From Malaya genurostris (lineage: Eukaryota; Arthropoda; Insecta; Diptera; Culicidae), in contig NC_080571.1 in the NCBI RefSeq assembly GCF_030247185.1, positions 104,181,128-104,245,127 on the forward strand: a stretch of 64,000 nt of DNA, in the 5' to 3' direction. Position 1 is the first letter of the stretch, and the number at the start of each line of letters is the position of its first letter. Shown here in pieces: positions 20,724-32,014 of this stretch. Both the position numbers and the translations under genes were made by a program. The notes beneath the pieces were generated by a model, which was given only the letters and a program-made list of their open reading frames with translations, was not told the origin of the DNA and ran no database searches.

Positions 20724-20819
20724 ATGTAGTCTGGGAAAAACATTTTGAAAATTTGAATTTATGTAGTTTGGAAATAAACATTTTATGCGAGTGCGAGTGG
20801 TTTGGGAGGAGCGCCTCAA

Positions 20820-21269
20820 AAGTCCGAACCACATAAGGCCGATTTAAAAAAGGTCGAAATATATAAGGTCGAAATAGCCCAGATTTACACAAAAGGTTGA
20901 AATCTTGGATAGTCGAGCTCCGAAAAGCAGAAAATCAAAATAAAACCGAACGAACTATATAATGTTTTTGATGTGTCGTTTATGTTAATCTATAAAAGTT
21001 GGGCAACCGTCGGAAGCGGCGGCCCCCGCACACAAACATGTAATCTACTCGTTTTCCCGGTCTATCCAAAGCAAGGGTTATCCTAAAATTGTAAGAAAAC
21101 AAACTTTAAAATTTTAAGTTAAATTAAAATGTTTGATTTACAGAAGAGGTCCAAGGAAGAAGTGTAAAATATATATTTTTATTAAATTGTGGAGTATTTA
21201 TAACCTTCAACAGTTATTAAAATGTCTGATTCGGAATCAGACTTTTTTGGGTTCGATGATCACCCCGCC
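20820..21269. other. intronic sequence, no gene seen
   Basis: Apart from three 'ataaggtcgaaat'-like phrases at 20834-20876, nothing is recognisable here. Confidence 0.4.
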
Positions 21270-21830
21270 GTTCCAGGAACTTTTAAAAACGTCGCAAAAC
21301 AACGATATGTTGTGCTATAGAGAGTATTTGTTTTACCAGAATAGTAATGCAGTACGAGTTTCTCTAAATTGAGTTCATGGGGCATATTAATACATAATAA
21401 GTGTTTTTTTTTTTCAGAACAACACTTATTACTGGGAATGTAGGGGAAGAAGTCACAGCGGATGACTACTATTAAAATTGGTGAAATCCATAACGTTACT
21501 GTGTGTATCGAACACAATCACGAATTTGACCCTACTCATGTGATGGAAATAAAATTGAGATCATACTTAATGTGAAAGGCTTTTGAGAACCAGAGTAATT
21601 CTGGGAGTATTCTTCGTTTCACTTAATCGAATTTCGCAAATAACGTTCAGCAACGCATATCAACAGAGACTCAGCGGAAATTAATCCAATGCGCTCGATC
21701 AAACATTTATCCGTTTCCTAACGAGCCAGAGTCAGTTGAGGACCTTGATATACCTGAACAATTAAGATCCACAATTTGCGGCAGTACATTTTTTATTGGA
21801 GCAATAAGTAGGTTTTATGCTTTACACATG
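21270..21830 (+). pseudogene. FLYWCH zinc-finger transposon protein remnant
   Basis: Fragments in different frames read EYLFYQNSNAVRVS (about 21320-21365), then NNTYYWECRGRSHSG (21420-21465), then RMTTIKIGEIHNVTVCIEHN with a following HEFDPTHV (21460-21545). These supply the Tyr/Trp/Cys and His-X-His ligands of a FLYWCH finger. Downstream pieces such as RISTETQRKLIQ and NEPESVEDLDIPEQLRSTI (to about 21790) resemble the linker of FLYWCH-containing, MULE-like insect proteins. Several frameshifts and stops and no catalytic region: a dead remnant. A decayed host gene cannot be excluded. Confidence 0.55.
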
Positions 21831-22755
21831 CTTATGTCAGCTCTGTGTAAATCAGTATGCAGCAAATGCTCAAATTCGAAAGTAGCATTTGCTATTGGTT
21901 CGAATCCATGTTTATGCATGCCAATATTACGTTTAATCTGTGAACCTTGTTCTTGAGAAGGTTTTACAAACATCAGACTTTACTACGGTCGAGACACAGT
22001 GGGCAACTGCAGAGAGAGGGTTTCAGCGATTAAGAGACGGTGGAATGGATAAAAAAATTTATCAAAACCGATACGGATGTGTTCATAGTTTTTCGCTAAG
22101 GAGCAATAAAACTCTTATTTCATGTTTCATCTATCAGGTGTACAACTTTGCTTTCGCCGTTTTCCGATAGGTGGCTGTACCGGCTGAGGCTGGTCAAAAT
22201 ACATAGGGTAAGGGCTCCCTATTTCATCTCATTTGTAAGGACGTCGCCTTCAAACCCCGATTTAGCCACTAAAATCACTATAACTATTTCATATTACTGC
22301 TTCATTCGCCTTGCTCCACGTTGAGAATTGATTCACATTTCTTGAAAATTTAACTAATATTCATAAAACTGCTAAAAACACTTATGATGTCACTACTCTG
22401 TTCCTAATTCCATCTCACTGAATTTTTATCCATCCTATCGTTGATTCTTTATTCATCCTATAAATTAGCAATGGCGACAGCAATCAAAACAAAATATTCC
22501 ACTATTACACTCTCAGGTTCAAAATGTCAGAATTCTTTTTAAAAACGGCCTAATGCAAACTATAAGACAACACACGATATTTTTAGAACCAGTTTGGAAT
22601 CATTTCAACGTTTAAAATTTTTTCGGTCGTTTCCGTTACCTTTCGCTTTGAATTTAAAACTTTACTGTAAAGTAAATTTGGTGAATTTTAAATAAAAACC
22701 AAAATGTAATTGTTACTATTTATTCATTAGCCCTTCTTAAAACAAAGTGTAGAGC

Positions 22756-23048
22756 CAGAGATGCCATTTATACAGATTTATTTGTATTGTATAGATTTTT
22801 GCGTTCGCATACTGATTTAAATCAAAGTGCAGATTTCATACAGATTTCCTAAATTTAATACAGATTTGTACAGGTTCATAGAAGTAAAAAATTAGACTTT
22901 TCTCTCTGAGTATCTATTAGTATTTGATTGCAGTGATTCTTTAAAAGCTTATTAATCAACGGACAAATCACATGTTAAAGTGTAAATCTTTTATGTAGAT
23001 AATTGATTATGAATACTGACAAATATTTATATTAAATTTTTAAAATTT

Positions 23049-23143
<95 letters not shown>

Positions 23144-23304
23144 TGTTATTGTATATATTAACTCGTTGAATATTCTCGTGAGCGGGGCAATGACTTACGG
23201 AGATACAAAGAACTATCTGTTAACATGTCATTAGTGAAAACAGATTGACTCGACTTTCTATGCAACGGAATACATATTTTCTATGAAAATATCTGGCATC
23301 TCTG
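22756..23304. repeat. nested MITE with 'agagatgcca' ends
   Basis: Begins agagatgccatttatacag and ends tggcatctct, inverted. It is followed by 'gtgcacagccaatgaaacac'. The same start and end recur at about 30215 and 30604, and inverted at about 31265-31295. Contains the TA microsatellite. Confidence 0.55.
23051..23139. repeat. (TA)n microsatellite, about 89 bp
   Basis: Uninterrupted TA dinucleotide run. It is self-complementary and may cause assembly or replication slippage. Confidence 0.97.
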
Positions 23305-24379
23305 TGCACAGCCAATGAAACACACACACTTTACAGCGTTATGTTGACTATAGCCAGACCCTGTCAGCTTGGAGCGATCTCAATCTTCAGTTCAGTAACG
23401 CCATCGCACGGCATCACATTCAACATAAAATGTCAATTGTATGGGTGCGCAGTGCTGCTGTTTTGGCGCGCACGAATTTGACATTTCTCTCCCCTACTTC
23501 TATGTACGAGATTCGATGCGGACTCGCCTGAGGGCACCATACTCGCAAAAAAGGATGTTGCCAACGATTTGTTCGGGAAATGTGAGAGCTGGATATCTTG
23601 TTAATATGATGTCTTTGCTATAGCGGAATGAAACCAGTGCTACTAGATTTGCCACAATGGTTATTTCATTAGTATTTAACACGCTCTTTCTGGTAATATT
23701 CGAAGCAAAAACAGTTTTATTGAAGTATTAATATCAATAATATAATTAAACTAATGTCGCGGATACCAAAAACATACTTTTTGATAATAATTTGAAGAAG
23801 AAAAACAATTTATTTTTTGTAACATTTTGAGAAAACTTGGCAACTTTACGAAACCAAATGAGATGAAAACAAAGCGCAAACAAGTGAACTAAGTGAAAAA
23901 CTTTCATCTCATATTTTTAAAGACTTTTATTGTTTGTCGGGTAGCTTTTGAAGTTTTAAATCGTTAATTAAACAAGTGGCAAGTGAACATTACTAATTAT
24001 GAAGTCATCCAGCATTCAATGGTAGTGTAATTGTGCGAGAAAGTGATCATGTTTTGAGACGAATCGATTAGTAGATAATCAGAAACATGACGAACTGTAA
24101 ATCTTGAGACGAAAATGTGTCCTAAATTGAAAAGTGAGTTTATTTTCAATGAAAAAAAAACCATAAACGAAGAACTTAAAACCAATTCTTTCAATAGGAA
24201 AGTGTGACAATAGCTTTTATAATCATTTTAAAACATTTCACAGTTTGGTTCAGGTAGGTTGTAAAATATTATTCATGTTCAAAGTAATGAGGTGAAGGTA
24301 TGAGATGGAAATAGGAGCTCAGATGAAATAGGGAGCCGTTACCCTAGATGATAATGCCTTTAAAGTGAGTGTGTACAGT

Positions 24380-25175
24380 GCCTAACGAATTGTCATCGCC
24401 GTTTCAGTGACAGTTGTTCTTGTTTTCGTATTATTCACGCTCGAAAATGTCATTATCTGCCCAGTTCTCGCCATTAGCGGGAAGTTTTACTTTTCTGTTA
24501 CAATTCGCAAAAAATGCAGTTGAAGCGCATCGAATGCTCTCAGAAATTTACGGTGATGCTGCTCTGAGTAAAAGAAAATGTCGGGAGTAGTTTCAACGCT
24601 TTAAAAATGGTGATTTCGATGTCGAAGACAAATATGGTGGTGGAAGAGTTTTTTCAAAGATGAATAACAATTTACTACGAGCTCTTAAAACCGGGTGAAA
24701 CCATCACAGGAGATCGCTACCGAACGCAGCTGAGGCGCCTTAGTCGCGCGCTAAAAGAAAAGCGGCCACAATATCAAGAGCGATATGACAAAATCATCCT
24801 CCAACACGACAATGCTCGGCCTCACATCGCAAAAGTGGTCACAAAGTACCTGGAAACGCTGAAATGGGAAGTCTTGCCCCACCCGCCGTATTCCCCAGAT
24901 GTCGCCCTTCTGACTTCCACTTATTCCGTTCGATGGCACACGGCCTGACAGATCAACATTTTCAATCCTTCGAAGAGTTGGAAAAATGGATTGCTTCATG
25001 GACAGCGTCAAAAGAGGACTTCGGGATCCGAAAATTTCCGGAAAGATGGGAGAATGTTGTCGCTAGCGATGGACAATACTTTGAATAGTACATCTGTAAG
25101 CACTTTTTCTTTATTGCGAAATTTAAATTTTGGAAAAAACGGCGGAAGAAAAATTGTACACCTGATAGATATTGA
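24380..25175 (+). pseudogene. mariner transposase, internally deleted
   Basis: The N-terminal part near 24470-24640 reads FAKNAVEAHRMLSEIYGDAA (HTH region) and a WFQRFKNGDF-like linker with a stop. It then jumps to the catalytic half: LLKPGETITGDRYRTQL, ILQHDNARPHIAK (second Asp), LPHPPYSPDVA (third Asp) and, after a one-base shift, DFHLFRSMAHGLTDQHF, ending VVASDGQYFE at about 25087. The segment with the first catalytic Asp is deleted. A terminal-repeat-like 'attgtacacctgatag' follows at 25154. Different mariner lineage from the two at 4.7-8.0 kb. Inactive. Confidence 0.85.
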
Positions 25176-25417
25176 GTAAATTGAGCCTTCGCAACGGGTT
25201 GGTTGTAAAACATAGTATAAACTTAATGACCACATTATTCATCAAAATCATTTTGCATTTGTACTAAATACTGATGTTAAATCATGACATGACATCCACC
25301 AAACTACAACAGATTTTTTCTGTATCCGAATGAATTGTGTAAAGAACTAAATTCGATTGCTCCATACTCATACGAGTTCCGCTAACCGACTAAACATTTT
25401 ACTTGGTCTCCTTACAG

Positions 25418-25989
25418 GCAGTCACGCAACGCTGCTCGGGCTCATCAACAGTTTTGTGCATGTCATCATGTACTTCTATTACTTCCTGACCTCGTTCCGG
25501 CCGGAAGTCAAGAATTCCTTGTGGTGGAAGAAGTATATCACGCAGGTTCAACTGGTAGGCAGCACAATTAAGTTCGCATAGCAGTACATATCTTTTAATT
25601 TACTACCATTAGTTTGTAATGTGTTGCCATTTTCTTTTCACACTTTTCCGTATCCAAATAAACATTAAACCTAATCACTAATGTTTTGTTATGCATCGTA
25701 TTCGACTATCGTATTTAATTGGCTTACCCTTTGACACTGTTCCTCTTTATTTTTCTTTTTTCAGTTCCAATTTATGATCCTCATGGCACACTTTGGAATT
25801 CCGCTGCTGCTCGGTTATTGTAACTACCCGACCTCCTTGTTGTTTATCGGCTTCACGCAGAACTTGTTCATGTTTACACTGTTTGCTGACTTTTACATCA
25901 AGGCCTATCTAAAATCGAAAAAGCGAAAGACCGAAATGACAAATGGTTCCAGTTGCTTGAATCATTCACTAGCAAAAGTAGTTAAATAA
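25418..25989 (+). CDS. ELOVL fatty acid elongase, exons 4-5
   Basis: 3' half of the elongase that starts at 3869. Exon 4 is 25418-25554 (acceptor tccttacag, donor gtaggc) and exon 5 25765-25989 (acceptor ttcttttttcag), ending at TAA. Family motifs present are NSFVHVIMYFYYFL (the N-x3-H-x2-MY-x-YY signature), then YITQVQLVQF (T-x-x-Q-x-x-Q-like), and GYCNYPTSLLFIGFTQNLFM in the last membrane helices. The tail KSKKRKTEM...AKVVK is lysine-rich and could serve as a cytosolic ER-retention signal. The stop codon lies inside 'aaataaat', giving an early AATAAA. Exon phases join cleanly with exon 3. Confidence 0.92.
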
Positions 25990-26666
25990 ATTTGCATGAA
26001 ATATATGGCCTGCAGAAAAAAAAATGAGATGCGAAGTCTCTCTTGCCTAATTATGTTCCTCCAGCGAATTTCACAGTTATGTAGACTTTAATGCGATATG
26101 TAAATCATTCAAAATTGTACGGAATTTCACTACCATGCAACATTCAGTCTCAAACCCATTGGTTCTTAAGCAAACATTATTTACTTAAAGCGTATACAGA
26201 CAAAGATATTTCTTTGTTATTAGTTCCGATTTCTATGAAAGTACGTGGATTATAATAAAGACAACAACATTTGTATGATGTAACATGGTGTTATCAACTG
26301 ATAAACAGCGAGTTTCAGGTTAGAGTAGACAATGGGAACTTCGAATTTTTTGTTTCAGAATTGAATTAATAAGAATTCTTCAAGGAAATTTAGAAAAATC
26401 TATTAATGAAATCTATTTGGGTTTTTCGATAGATTAGTTAATATTTCATTGATCTATTATCAAATTTTCCAGAGTACAATACAACTATAAATACGTAAGT
26501 TTAACGATGGTTGATTCACCCGACCAAAAATGAGTCCAGTAATTTGGAACACGTACGTTTGGCATACGGTTATTTGGCATAAACTTATTTGACATACACG
26601 CCATCTAGTACCGTCATTTCCAAACAATGAGGGAGAAACAGGTGGGGTAAACATAACTTTTTTGTG
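25990..26666. other. 3' flank of the ELOVL gene
   Basis: Presumed 3' UTR and downstream DNA. AATAAA-type signals occur at the stop codon, and a 'tataataaag' at about 26250. A small GGCATA repeat cluster lies at 26550-26605. Nothing coding is visible. Confidence 0.45.
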
Positions 26667-26669
26667 TTA

Positions 26670-27113
26670 TGTCGTTTTCGCTTGAGAAAACTGAAACTGA
26701 CCCAGGGTAGTTTCATCAAACAAACACTTTTCACGAAACTGTGTTGATTTCGCACACACCTGATATAACCTGGTTCGAAACTGATTCGATTTTCAGTTCA
26801 ACAACGTTAAAAATAAGTTCGAAACTAGCTTCAAACAAACGATTTGACAGCAGTTAAAGCCTGTTCGCACTATTCCGGGACGACCGGGACGGGACCATCC
26901 TGGACTATCCGGGACGTTTTTCCTCATCGGCGATGACTGAACTGCCGGCGTGTGTATGTATTGAAATCCCGGATCCGCAGCTCAGTCATCGCCGATGAGG
27001 AAAAAAAACGTCACGGATAATCCCGGATGGTCACGTCCCGGTCGTCCCGGTATAGTGCGAACATGCTTTTAGGGTGGAAACTAGGTTAGGTTTGGTATCA
27101 AGCGAAAACGACA
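26670..27113. mobile_element. Harbinger-like MITE (outer)
   Basis: Terminal repeats TGTCGTTTTCGCTTGA and its exact complement, flanked by 3-bp TTA duplications (26667-26669 and 27114-27116). A second MITE is nested inside. No ORF. The TTA target size is what PIF/Harbinger elements make; the class is inferred from that alone. Confidence 0.7.
26857..27068. mobile_element. fold-back MITE nested in the outer MITE
   Basis: About 85-95 bp inverted arms (starting AAGCCTGTTCGCACTAT, including ccgggacgaccgggacg and ctcatcggcgatgactga) around a short loop with 'gtgtgtatgtat'. TTA flanks it at 26854-26856 and 27069-27071. GC-rich compared with its surroundings. Confidence 0.75.
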
Positions 27114-28984
27114 TTAGTGGAATTAACTTTGCTTCAGTAAGCCAAGTAAAATTAAAAGACACGTGCTTGCTTTCGTCACACCGCTCGAACTATTTGGCAT
27201 TGAATCAAAACATGTTTTTTCATCATATAGGGTAAGGGCTCCCTATTTCATCTCATTTGTAAGGACGTTACCTTAAAAACTTGATTTAGTAATCAAAATC
27301 ACTACGATTTTTCAATATTTCTGCTTAATTCGCCTTGCTTCACATTCCTTGGAATTTAAAATAATAAATTAAAATCAGCTAAAACACTTCTGATATGTTC
27401 ACTACTGTGCTCCTAATTTCATCTCAAAGGTTTTGTATTCATCCTATCGTTGGTCCTTTATTCATCCCATAAATTAGCAATGGCGACAGCAATCAAAACC
27501 AAAATATTGCATTATTACATTCTCAGGTTCAAAATGTCAGAATTTTCCTTAAAAAGGGCCTAATGCCAACTATGACACAACACACGATATTAACAAAAAA
27601 CAGTTTGAAATCATTTCGACGTTTAAAATTTTTTGGATTGTTTTTATTACTTTTTGTTTCAAATTTAAAATTTCACTCTGCAGTTAATTTGGAGAATTTA
27701 AAAAAAAAAATTAGAGGGTTGTATTCAAGACACGACCGAGCGCAATAACATTAAAAATGGAACGTTTCTAGGGTCTTCATAATATATACAAAAATAAAGA
27801 TGATAATGATGATGATACACTAAACTAAAAACTTTTTCAATTGACTAATTACAAACTTGCTCTAGTTTAAGCGCTTAGATTGTTAGCGAATGATAAAATT
27901 GACAATTAGATTCTTTCTTGATAATTAATTATATTCAATTTTGATCCCTTTCCACAACTTTTTACATTGTTAGGATTTTGAATAACTTGAAAGCTCAATT
28001 TAAGATACAAACAACCTAAAGATTTAATCCTGAACAAATGAAACTGTTTTATTTTATGATAATAATCTTCGAGAAACGTGCAAACTTATTAATTTTATAA
28101 ACAGTTAATCGATCCAAGAGAAGATTTTATTTATTTCAACGAAAAATGTTGTACCAGTAAGCTCAGTAATAGTGTAATTTTATTAATCCTTCTTCAAAAT
28201 CGTCGATAATCTTCGGAAAGTGTCGGTAAATAATATGGCAACAATACGAGGAAGAAAAATGTGAAACAGTCCGCATAAAATATTTAGTTACTTACATTGA
28301 TTTTCGCTATACGAAATGGATACGCAACAAAATTCAGAAATTTTGTTCATATTGTAACTTTATGTTATTAATATATGAATGAACATTGTCATAATTACAA
28401 CGCGTGTTTTGAAGCAAATAATAATTGAACTGAAACTGGCGGTTAACCAAATTCTACAAGGGTTGCTATTCAAACGATACATGTAAAATCGCAAGTAAAC
28501 TTACCTTCAGTTTATCTTTGATACTATACGATATTGCATCTAATTGTACTGTATATGTGAGCCTGTGGAACTCATTTATACTACCAAACCGAGGAGGCCG
28601 CTTTTAGATAAGTTTCAGAATTTAATTTTGAATCTTTTGAAGCGTTTAATTACTGGTGGGACAACAACTTGTTCAGTCACATATAATAAAGAAGAAGTAT
28701 CTATAATTATCATCATAACACAACTTTATACTGAATCCATTTTCGCGCCACCGTTTTGTTCGTATGGGAATGGAGTTTTAAGTATGCAAACCGATCCGTT
28801 GACAAATTAAAACATTTTTTAGCTTACAATATTGAAGCTTTGGAATCATTTAAATAAGGAAAATCCATTAACAAATCATCGAGGAACAAGCGCTGCAAAT
28901 TTGATCCGTATTAGATCTATTGCCGATAATGCTAAATTAGCCTGATAGTTACCAGAGAACCAAAATAAAATACTCAATTCAAAT

Positions 28985-29155
28985 AAATTTTTCAATGGAA
29001 TGCAATTGAAATATTCAAATGACGTTATCTCATAAGTTTAAGTTAAATGTTTCCGAATCGATAGGTTGTTGAATTATATAAATCCATCAACAAATGACTG
29101 AGGTATGAGCTTTCAAAATTATGGCAGAAAAATGTTACGCGATTAGTTTTGCATG
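28985..29155 (+). repeat. direct repeat, copy 1
   Basis: A roughly 170-bp segment with 'aagttaaatgtttccgaatc' and 'atccatcaacaaatgac', repeated with divergence at 29945-30118. The two copies bracket about 790 bp of unrelated sequence. Confidence 0.65.
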
Positions 29156-29944
29156 TTTTAACACATAATGCAAAAGCGACAATCCAGCAAGTGAACGCAT
29201 AATATGCGTCGCATATACAATCCAGTCATCAGCTCACTGGACGAGCTACTTGTTTCATTCGCAGTCAAACATCAACTAGGCAAAGAAATATTGTGCAGCC
29301 TATATTTATAGATTTCTCTTCATACTACGCAGAACGATGCGGTGTTTTTTATGCATGACGCAAAGCCTCCTATGCCGAACAAGAAGTTGACGTCATTTTG
29401 TACAGCAGGGATTGGTGGATGAAAACATAGGTCGATTCCAACCATTTTTTCAATAGTATCCCAGTAAATCCGAACATCGGACGCATCGTGCAAGAAAGCT
29501 TTTGATTGCGTTTCGAGCTTGCATAGTGTATCGGTAGAACAAAAGAGTGAAGATATACCAAAGCAGAGAGCGGATGTCTGATTACTCAGGTGATGAGATA
29601 TATCGGGGTTGGATTTCCAACCTCGAACATAGGGTCAGAGTTTTTCTGGCCCTAAGAGGCGAATGACCTAAAGGTTAAAGCCTCTATGATCGAAACAAAA
29701 GAATGTTTAACACTCTTTCACACCCTATCGGGAAGATGTCGGCTCAAAATTGCCTTGTTTGATATTCCTTCGCTCTGTTTCTCTAGCGATGCATAATGTA
29801 AACATAAAGCTTTTTTTATGTCGACGCGGTTGATGCAAATGGTGCAGAATTGTCCGATGACGGGCCGATTGAAGCGCTACGATCGGCGCTATATCGTGCT
29901 CAATCGGTCCGATAATCGGACCGATGATCGGACTTATGCGGGTC

Positions 29945-30118
29945 TACAAATTTCACTGGGATGCTATTGAAATACTGAAACGACGTCGTCATACATGTTT
30001 AAGTTAAAAGTTTCCGAATCGATTGGTTGTTAAATTATAACAATCCATCAACAAATGACCGAGTTATTAACGTTCAAAATTATGACACAAAAAGGTTACG
30101 CGGCTATCTTGAAACTTT
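29945..30118 (+). repeat. direct repeat, copy 2
   Basis: Second copy of the 28985 segment, in the same orientation ('aagttaaaagtttccgaatc' and 'atccatcaacaaatgacc'). Confidence 0.65.
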
Positions 30119-32014
30119 TAATTGACACCCGGCCCCGTATAGTGAAGAGTAAGGCATTTTTAATGCCAAAACAAAAAAAGAATTGTTACTATTTAGGCAT
30201 TAGCCCTTGAAAAAACAAAATGTAGAACCAGAGATGCCATTCATACAGATTTATCTGTGTTGTTGTGATTACTAAATTTATTTTTTTTCAGATTTTCTAA
30301 ATTTAATACAGATTTGTAAAGGTTCATAAAAAGTGAGAAGTAAATCGTTAGACTTCTCTCTCTGAGTATCTATTAGTATTTGATTACAGTACTTCTTAAA
30401 AAGTTTATTAATCAAAGGACAAATCACATGTTAAAATGGAAATCTTTTGTGCAAATGTTTAATGATGAACACTGATAAACATTTATATTAAAATTTAAAA
30501 CCAATTTGAATTTGATTTGAATTTGAATTTGAATCATTTTATTAGTGAAAACAGATAGAGCAGATACATATTTTCTATGAAAATATCTGGCATTTCTGTG
30601 CACAGCCGATGAAACACACACATTTAACAGTGTTATGGTGACGTATGCCAGATATTTTCATAGAAAATCTGTATTACCACGGATGAAAAATCTGTATATA
30701 CCTGTATTAACAATGCGTAATTTTTACAATGAAATGATGTTGAGAAAATGTTATTGGTTTTAGAATAAGAAATTCAATATTCACAGCTCCATTCATTCTC
30801 TCTGAAACGACGAAATTAAATGTTTGTAATTTTTCACCAACAATCCAAATTAACAAAACATAATTTCTATTCCACATACTTTCAAAATGTTGACTTCGTG
30901 GAACTTTTTCGTCTTTGGTAGAAGTGATGAGATAAAAGACGAGCACTCTCAGTCTGACAATAACGTTTCATAATGCTCAATTCAAATTGGTCTAAGTTCC
31001 AATTATTAATATCGTAACAATTCAGTGCTGATCATCAAACGGCTACAGAATTTAAGAATTATCTGAACAGTTTTTGATTTGTCTGCTGATTACGAAACTT
31101 TTATCTCGTCACTTCTACCAAAGAGAGCTCAGACGCAAAAGTTTAGTATGTTCTTTCTTATTTTTTTTGTGAAATCGGTATAAATCTGTATTGAATCTAG
31201 GAAATCTGTATAAAATCTGTACTCTGTATGAAATCTGTATAGGCTTGTGAAAATCTGTATAATACAGATAAATCTGTATAAATGGCATCTCTGCGTATAG
31301 CGGAAAGAAATCAGTGCTACTAGATTTTCCACAATGGTTATTTGATTAGTATTTAACACGCTCTATTTGGTAATATTAGAATCCGAAAGAGTTTTATTTA
31401 TATATAAATATCAATGATATAATTAAACTAATGTCACGGATACAAAAAATACTTCTTGATGATAATTTAAAGAAGAAATTTTTTTTTTATTCAACATTAT
31501 GAGAAAACTTGGCAACCTTGCGATACGAAATGAGATGAAAACAATGCGCAAATAAGTGAATTAAGTGCAAATTTTCATCTCATATTTTTTATTGCTTTTA
31601 TTGTTTATCAGGTAATTTCAGAAGTCTTTAATCGTTGAATAAACAAGTGGAAAGTGAACATTACTAACTATAAAGTCATCCAACATTGAATAGTGGTGTA
31701 ATTATGTGAAATAGTGATCATGTTTTGAGACGAATCGATTAGTAAATATTCAGAAACATGATGAATTGTAAAACTTCAGACGAAAGTGGTTCCTAAATCA
31801 AAAAGTGAGTTTATTTTAAATGAAAAAAGCGATCGTTGAAGGTTTTTTAACTATTTTTTCAATTGGAAAGTGTGGCAAAACCTAGAATAAATGTTTTAAA
31901 ACGTTCTACAGTTTTGTTCAGGTACGTTTAAAGATATGATTAATGTTCCAAGTTATGAAGTGAAGGAATGAGATGCAAATTGGAGATGAGATGAAATAGG
32001 GAGCCCTTACCCTA

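Larger units (their letters stand above)
22206..24344. mobile_element. TA-flanked DNA transposon, non-autonomous
   Basis: Starts GGGTAAGGGCTCCCTATTTC and ends with the complement (GGGAGCCGTTACCC), flanked by TA on both sides (22204-22205 and 24345-24346). A related element lies at 27230-32012. Its inner part holds a smaller inverted-repeat element (22756-23304) and a TA microsatellite. The 60-codon ORF near 23441 has no recognisable domain, and no transposase was seen. Confidence 0.75.
4492..25417 (+). other. 20.9-kb third intron of the ELOVL gene
   Basis: The intron opens with gtgagt at 4492 and closes with cttacag at 25417. It joins phase 1 exons, completing a Gly codon. It is filled with transposable elements of several classes, annotated separately, which explains its length compared with the 60-210 bp introns elsewhere in the gene. 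Stretches between elements (for example 8029-9040, 13700-14490 and 19350-20440) show no coding capacity that I can support. Confidence 0.85.
27230..32012. mobile_element. TA-flanked DNA transposon, 4.8 kb, with nested insertions
   Basis: Same ends as the 22206-24344 element (GGGTAAGGGCTCCC... and complement), with TA at 27228-27229 and 32013-32014. Alignment by eye to the shorter copy is good at both ends (27240-27710 and 31290-32010), but about 2.5 kb between roughly 27715 and 30178 has no counterpart and looks inserted. A further inverted MITE copy lies at 30212-31295. No transposase was recognised. Confidence 0.7.

Noticed and set aside
23441..23623. 60-codon ORF with several Cys residues
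   Set aside because: It lies inside a non-autonomous element, is unsupported by its relative at 27230-32012, and shows no known motif.
29370..29561. 63-codon ORF on the - strand
   Set aside because: No domain, no splice context, and it falls in the unexplained insert of a transposon.
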